The notes under the pieces were generated by a model, which was given only the letters and a program-made list of their open reading frames with translations, searched no databases and was not told the DNA's origin. A DNA stretch of 19,296 bases from Desulfopila_A sp964446655. GTDB lineage: Bacteria > Desulfobacterota > Desulfobulbia > Desulfobulbales > Desulfocapsaceae. Made by a program: the position numbers and the translations under genes. Position 1 is the first letter of the stretch. Each line of letters starts with the position of its first letter. The stretch spans positions 1 through 19,296 of the forward strand of contig CAYUPL010000063.1 in the NCBI GenBank assembly GCA_964446655.1, given 5' to 3'. Of the stretch, positions 15,350 through 19,296 are shown one piece after another.

Positions 15350-16891
15350 TCACCGAATGCTCGGCAATAGATCCGCCGTCATCAGCGCAGAAAAACAGCC
15401 GGAAAATATTAATTCGGTGGCTTTTTGGATATCAGGAGCAAAATACCGATCTTTATCATAAAAGGGAACCCGTTTGCGGAGTTGGTTTTTGGCTTTCTCA
15501 AGCGGAGGTGAACTCTTCAGAGGCGCCCTGAAGTCGACACCCTGACAGGCTGCCAGCAGCTCAATCGCCACAATTCCCGCTGTATTCTCGGCCATATCTG
15601 CTAACCGCCGGCCGGCAAATGCCGACATTGAGACATGATCTTCCTGATTGGCCGATGTCGGCAGACTGTCAACCGAGGCCGGATGGGCGAGGGATTTATT
15701 TTCGCTCGCCAGCGCCGCAGCTGTTACCTGGGCTATCATGAAACCGGAATTCAGTCCACCTTTCTCCACAAGAAAAGGCGGCAGCTTGCTCATGTGGGTG
15801 TCGATCAGCAGAGCCATGCGTCGCTCTGCCAGCGCGCCGATCTCGGCAAGAGCCAATGCCAGGTTGTCAGCTGCCATGGCCACCGGCTCAGCATGAAAAT
15901 TTCCCCCGGAAATAATATCCATCTGCTCAGAAAAAACCAGGGGATTGTCGGAAACGCCATTGGCCTCTACTGCCAGTGTCCTTGAGGCATTGCGGATCTG
16001 CTCCAGGCATGCTCCCATAACCTGCGGCTGGCATCTCAAGGAATAGGGGTCCTGAACAGCTTCGCAGTTCCGGTGAGATTTCTCTATCTCGCTATGTTGG
16101 AGAAGGTCCCGGTAACAGGCGGCTACATCAATCTGACTCTGCTGTCCTCTCACTTCGTGGATTTTCGCATCGAAGGGGCGCCTGCTGGCCAGAGCCGCTT
16201 CGACACTGAGGCTGCCGCTGACCATGGCTCCGGCAAAAAGATCTTCTGCCAGAAAGAGTCCCTGTAGAGCAAAGGCGGTAGAGGCCTGGGTGCCGTTGAG
16301 CAGGGCAAGCCCCTCTTTGGGGCCAAGTATTACGGGCTGTAGACCGGCTGCATCCAGACCATCTCTGCCGGAAATCCTCCTGCCTTTATGGATCGCTTCC
16401 CCTTCACCCAGCAGAACGGTGCTCATATGAGCGAGCGGTGCCAGATCACCGGACGCACCGACAGAACCTTTTTTCGGAATACAGGGATAGACCCCGGCGT
16501 TGAGCAGAGCGAGCAGGGCCTCAATAACCTCGAGTCGAATTCCTGAATAACCTCGCGCCAGACTGTTTATCTTCAAAGCCATGATCAGACGAACGGTCGA
16601 TTCATCCATAAGTTCACCGATCCCTGCAGCATGAGAAAGGACAATTGAATGCTGTAGATTTTCCAGTTCGTCAGCAGGAATTATGGTACTGGCAAGCAGG
16701 CCGAATCCTGTATTGACACCGTAAATTATCCGACCCTGGTCGATGACATTTCGGACTGTCTCGGAGGACTTGTGTATACCGGAGATACAACCGGGAGCAA
16801 GCTCCATTTTCAGCGGATGACGGTTTATCAAGCGCATCTGGTAAAGACTCAGCTCTCCAGGTGTCAGCATAAAAGTTGTAGTTTTTTGCAT
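15350..16891 (-). CDS. hutH: histidine ammonia-lyase
   Basis: Deaminates L-histidine to urocanate, the first step of histidine degradation; cytoplasmic homotetramer. The MIO electrophile forms from Ala146-Ser147-Gly148 in GSVGASGDLAPLAHM. Other marks are YGVNTGFG, LLNGTQAS, RCQPQVMG, SDNPLV and GGNFHAEPVA. The ATG at 16891 has GAGG 9 bases upstream and gives 513 residues, close to the 510 of the Pseudomonas enzyme; a frame reaching back to 16975 would add 28 non-conserved residues through the control region and is less likely. It is the first gene of the unit hutH-hutC-MFS remnant-ybaK and is divergent from hutU. Confidence 0.97.
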   Translation of the reverse strand: MQKTTTFMLTPGELSLYQMRLINRHPLKMELAPGCISGIHKSSETVRNVIDQGRIIYGVNTGFGLLASTIIPADELENLQHSIVLSHAAGIGELMDESTVRLIMALKINSLARGYSGIRLEVIEALLALLNAGVYPCIPKKGSVGASGDLAPLAHMSTVLLGEGEAIHKGRRISGRDGLDAAGLQPVILGPKEGLALLNGTQASTAFALQGLFLAEDLFAGAMVSGSLSVEAALASRRPFDAKIHEVRGQQSQIDVAACYRDLLQHSEIEKSHRNCEAVQDPYSLRCQPQVMGACLEQIRNASRTLAVEANGVSDNPLVFSEQMDIISGGNFHAEPVAMAADNLALALAEIGALAERRMALLIDTHMSKLPPFLVEKGGLNSGFMIAQVTAAALASENKSLAHPASVDSLPTSANQEDHVSMSAFAGRRLADMAENTAGIVAIELLAACQGVDFRAPLKSSPPLEKAKNQLRKRVPFYDKDRYFAPDIQKATELIFSGCFSALMTADLLPSIR

Positions 16892-16963
16892 TGTCTCAAA
16901 CCTCAAAATATGATGCTCTGCGGATAAGGTCGACTGATTGCTGATACAAATGACATTCTTAAA

Positions 16964-16973
16964 TGTATATACC
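16964..16973 (-). promoter_or_regulatory. HutC-type operator near hutH
   Basis: TGTATATACC matches the TGTA-N2-TACA HutC half-site pattern with one mismatch, 73 bases upstream of the hutH ATG. On the minus strand it overlaps a TATA-rich -10-like stretch. Confidence 0.45.
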
Positions 16974-17176
16974 ATTGAAAATTAGTGCAAGTTATTTTTA
17001 TACCATCTTTTCATGGAAGCGGCCAAATAGTTATGTTTTCACCTCAGAACGGTCTCATCATAGAGTATATAAATATTTTCAGGAACTTGGAGCATCACAG
17101 AGAAATTCGATATGCACGCAGGATGCGCCTGGTAGCAACAAACCGCAAGAACGCATCAAAAGGATCGAAAATCTGC

Positions 17177-17205
17177 TTGTATGTACATTTTCTTTATGCT
17201 ACTTT
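17177..17205 (+). promoter_or_regulatory. promoter of hutU
   Basis: TTGTAT (17177-17182), a 17-base spacer and TACTTT (17200-17205). The predicted start near 17212 is about 54 bases before the ATG. The -35 element lies inside the HutC-type operator, a layout that fits repression by blocking polymerase. Apart from these sites the 374-base gap 16892-17265 shows no gene. Confidence 0.4.
17178..17187 (+). promoter_or_regulatory. HutC-type operator near hutU
   Basis: TGTATGTACA is an exact match to TGTA-N2-TACA, and with the preceding CT it resembles the Pseudomonas hut operator (CTTGTATGTACA core). It lies 79 bases upstream of hutU. Confidence 0.6.
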
Positions 17206-17265
17206 GAATCCAGATAAGCACAGAGCAGCCGACTGTACTATATTTTACTCAAGGAGACAGGAACA

Positions 17266-19290
17266 ATGCTGAGCAATAGCGACGTTAAGGCCTCAATGAG
17301 CATTCAGCTCGATGGTGAACTTCCCGAAAGATGCGCATTCATAAAGGGGATTCGCCGAGCCCCCAACCGGGGATACAGGCTGAACAGGCAGCAGACCGGA
17401 GTAGCTTTGCAAAACGCTCTTCGCTATATCCCTGAACATCATCACGAAACTCTTGTTCCTGAATTTTTTGAAGAGCTGCAGAGCCGAGGCAGGATCTACG
17501 GTTATCGATTCCGTCCCAAGCATGAAATCAAGGCCAGACCCATTGACGAATATCAGGGGAAGTGTCTTGCCGGAAAAGCGTTCCAGCTGATGATGGACAA
17601 TAACCTTGATTTTGACGTGGCTCTCTACCCTTACGAACTGGTAACCTACGGCGAAACCGGCAGCGTCTGCCAGAACTGGATGCAATACCTCCTTATTCAG
17701 AAATACCTGCGCGAACTGACGGAGGAACAGACACTGGTCATGCAGTCGGGGCATCCTCTGGGACTCTTTCGTTCCAGTCCTGACAACCCCAGAGTGATAA
17801 TTACGAATGGACTGATGGTAGGAATGTACGACAACGCCGGCGACTGGGAGGTCGCGGCGCAAATGGGCGTCTCCTCCTACGGGCAGATGACCGCCGGCGG
17901 CTGGATGTATATCGGTCCCCAGGGGATTGTCCATGGCACCTATAACACTCTGCTCAATGCCGGCAGGCGGATGTGCGGCATCGCCCTGGACGGCGATCTT
18001 ACCGGACTGCTGTTCGTCTCCTCCGGCCTGGGCGGAATGAGCGGTGCCCAGCCAAAAGCCGCAAAAATTTCCGGAGCGGTATCGATTACAGCCGAGGTTG
18101 ACAGATCGCGGATTGCTACACGACACAGCCAGGGCTGGGTGGACGTTGTCTCCGACAATCTCAGTGAGGTTGTCAGCACCGCCGGAGCTGCCGTTGCCTC
18201 AGGGGAAGCCACCTCTATAGCCTATCATGGAAATATCGTCGATCTTCTGGAATACCTGGCCAGGGAAAAGATAAAGGTGGATCTGCTCTCCGACCAGACT
18301 TCCTGCCATGTCGTCTACGACGGGGGGTATTGCCCCCAGGGGATCAGTTTCGAAGAACGGACACGTCTTCTCGCAGCAGACCGGGCCACCTTCAGAGACC
18401 GAGTTGACAGCAGTCTGCAAAAACATATCGAAGCTGTAAAGCAGCTCGTCGGTCAGGGGGCCTATTTCTTTGACTACGGCAATGCCTTTCTCAAGGCAGT
18501 ATTTGACGCAGGTGTCCGCGAAGTCTCTAAAAACGGTGTCGATGAAAAGGATGGTTTCATCTATCCCTCGTATTTCGAGGACATTATGGGACCAATTTTC
18601 GATTACGGCTATGGACCGTTCCGCTGGGTCTGTCTCAGCGGTAAACCGGAAGATCTCGCCAAAACCGACATCGCTGCCATGTCCTGTATTGACCCGGAAC
18701 GTCGGCCCGAAGACCGTGACAACTACATCTGGATACGCGACGCCCAGGCCCACAGAATGGTAGTCGGCAGCCAGGCACGCATCCTCTACTCCGATGCCGG
18801 GGGCAGAACCACCATCGCCCTGAAGTTCAATGACATGGTGCGAAAAGGTGAAGTTGGTCCTGTTATGCTGGGCAGGGATCATCACGATCCGGGCGGTACC
18901 GACTCGCCCTTTCGCGAAACCGCAAATATCAAGGACGGTTCCAATGTCTGCGCCGACATGGCGACGCACTGTTTCGCCGGCAACGCCGCTCGCGGCATGT
19001 CTCTGGTCGCTCTGCATAACGGCGGCGGGACCGGCATCGGCAACGCCATCAATGGCGGTTTCGGCCTGGTTCTCGACGGCAGCGACCGGGTTGACGCCAT
19101 CATCCGATCGGCGATGAGCTGGGATGTCATGGGCGGGGTCGCCCGTCGCAACTGGGCCCGCAATGGTAATGCTATGAAAGTTGCCATCGAATACAACAGG
19201 GAGAACAACAACGGTGATCAGATCACCATCCCCTACCGGGTGGATGCATCGTTGATCGAATCCGCCTTTGGCACCACTCCTAAGGGCTGA
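17266..19290 (+). CDS. hutU: urocanate hydratase, long (UROC1-like) form
   Basis: Converts urocanate to 4-imidazolone-5-propionate with tightly bound NAD+, the second step of histidine degradation. The protein has 674 residues and is complete at the right edge, against about 557 for the Pseudomonas/Bacillus enzyme; length and motifs fit the longer subclass that includes animal UROC1. Seen motifs include YGETGSVCQNWMQYLLI, the NAD site SSGLGGMSGAQPKAA, GRDHHDPGGTDSPFRET and ALHNGGGTGIGNAINGGFG. By recollection of the short family, the segment bearing Cys410 there reads ARILYSDAGGR here, without cysteine. AAGGAG lies 9 bases before the ATG. It is divergent from hutH; later pathway genes may lie to the right. 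Confidence 0.96.
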   Translation: MLSNSDVKASMSIQLDGELPERCAFIKGIRRAPNRGYRLNRQQTGVALQNALRYIPEHHHETLVPEFFEELQSRGRIYGYRFRPKHEIKARPIDEYQGKCLAGKAFQLMMDNNLDFDVALYPYELVTYGETGSVCQNWMQYLLIQKYLRELTEEQTLVMQSGHPLGLFRSSPDNPRVIITNGLMVGMYDNAGDWEVAAQMGVSSYGQMTAGGWMYIGPQGIVHGTYNTLLNAGRRMCGIALDGDLTGLLFVSSGLGGMSGAQPKAAKISGAVSITAEVDRSRIATRHSQGWVDVVSDNLSEVVSTAGAAVASGEATSIAYHGNIVDLLEYLAREKIKVDLLSDQTSCHVVYDGGYCPQGISFEERTRLLAADRATFRDRVDSSLQKHIEAVKQLVGQGAYFFDYGNAFLKAVFDAGVREVSKNGVDEKDGFIYPSYFEDIMGPIFDYGYGPFRWVCLSGKPEDLAKTDIAAMSCIDPERRPEDRDNYIWIRDAQAHRMVVGSQARILYSDAGGRTTIALKFNDMVRKGEVGPVMLGRDHHDPGGTDSPFRETANIKDGSNVCADMATHCFAGNAARGMSLVALHNGGGTGIGNAINGGFGLVLDGSDRVDAIIRSAMSWDVMGGVARRNWARNGNAMKVAIEYNRENNNGDQITIPYRVDASLIESAFGTTPKG

Positions 19291-19296
19291 CTTTAG

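Noticed and set aside
18199..19017. 272-codon minus-strand ORF opposite hutU
   Set aside because: An antisense shadow of the strongly conserved hutU reading frame with no motif of its own.

Overview
The window reads as a chromosomal segment of a Gram-negative bacterium. A sulfate-reducing deltaproteobacterium of the Desulfobulbales type is the best guess, inferred from overall protein flavour and gene mix rather than proven. No phage, insertion sequence, integrase or CRISPR array was seen.

Layout, left to right. (1) Bases 1-771 have no convincing complete gene. They hold a sigma-54-like promoter (374-389), a hairpin pairing CCTCC with GGAGG, a 9-bp tandem repeat and a strong intrinsic terminator (646-689), which suggests a small RNA or an attenuated leader. 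(2) Bases 772-4983 (+) carry three tightly packed genes: an ATP-grasp ligase, a KamA-like radical SAM aminomutase with a long N-terminal extension and an altered substrate pocket, and an M20 metallopeptidase. This is the least explained and most interesting locus. It looks like a small pathway that makes and cleaves an amide-linked compound containing a rearranged (beta-type) amino acid. (3) Bases 5100-5633 (-) encode a fusion of an HPF/RaiA-like ribosome-binding domain with a cold-shock domain, behind a consensus -10 promoter and a long leader. (4) Bases 5966-6925 (+) encode ferrochelatase (hemH). (5) Bases 6963-12749 (-) form the rod-shape operon mreB-mreC-mreD-mrdA-rodA, with its usual order and overlapping or coupled junctions. 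(6) A tRNA-Ala(GGC) gene (+) with a bidirectional terminator separates it from the next block. (7) Bases 13161-16891 (-) hold hutH, hutC, a C-terminally truncated MFS transporter and a YbaK-type deacylase. hutU (17266-19290, +) diverges from hutH. The shared intergenic region has HutC-type operators (TGTA-N2-TACA).

How the genes work together. HutH converts histidine to urocanate and HutU converts urocanate to imidazolonepropionate. HutC probably represses both divergent units through the two operators; the later hut enzymes are not in the window and may lie to the right. MreB, MreC and MreD organise the elongasome around the PBP2 transpeptidase (MrdA) and the RodA glycosyltransferase. The three-gene ATP-grasp/aminomutase/peptidase unit has a logic like pyrrolysine synthesis (radical SAM mutase plus ATP-grasp ligase) or dipeptide osmolyte clusters (ligase plus peptidase), but it matches neither.
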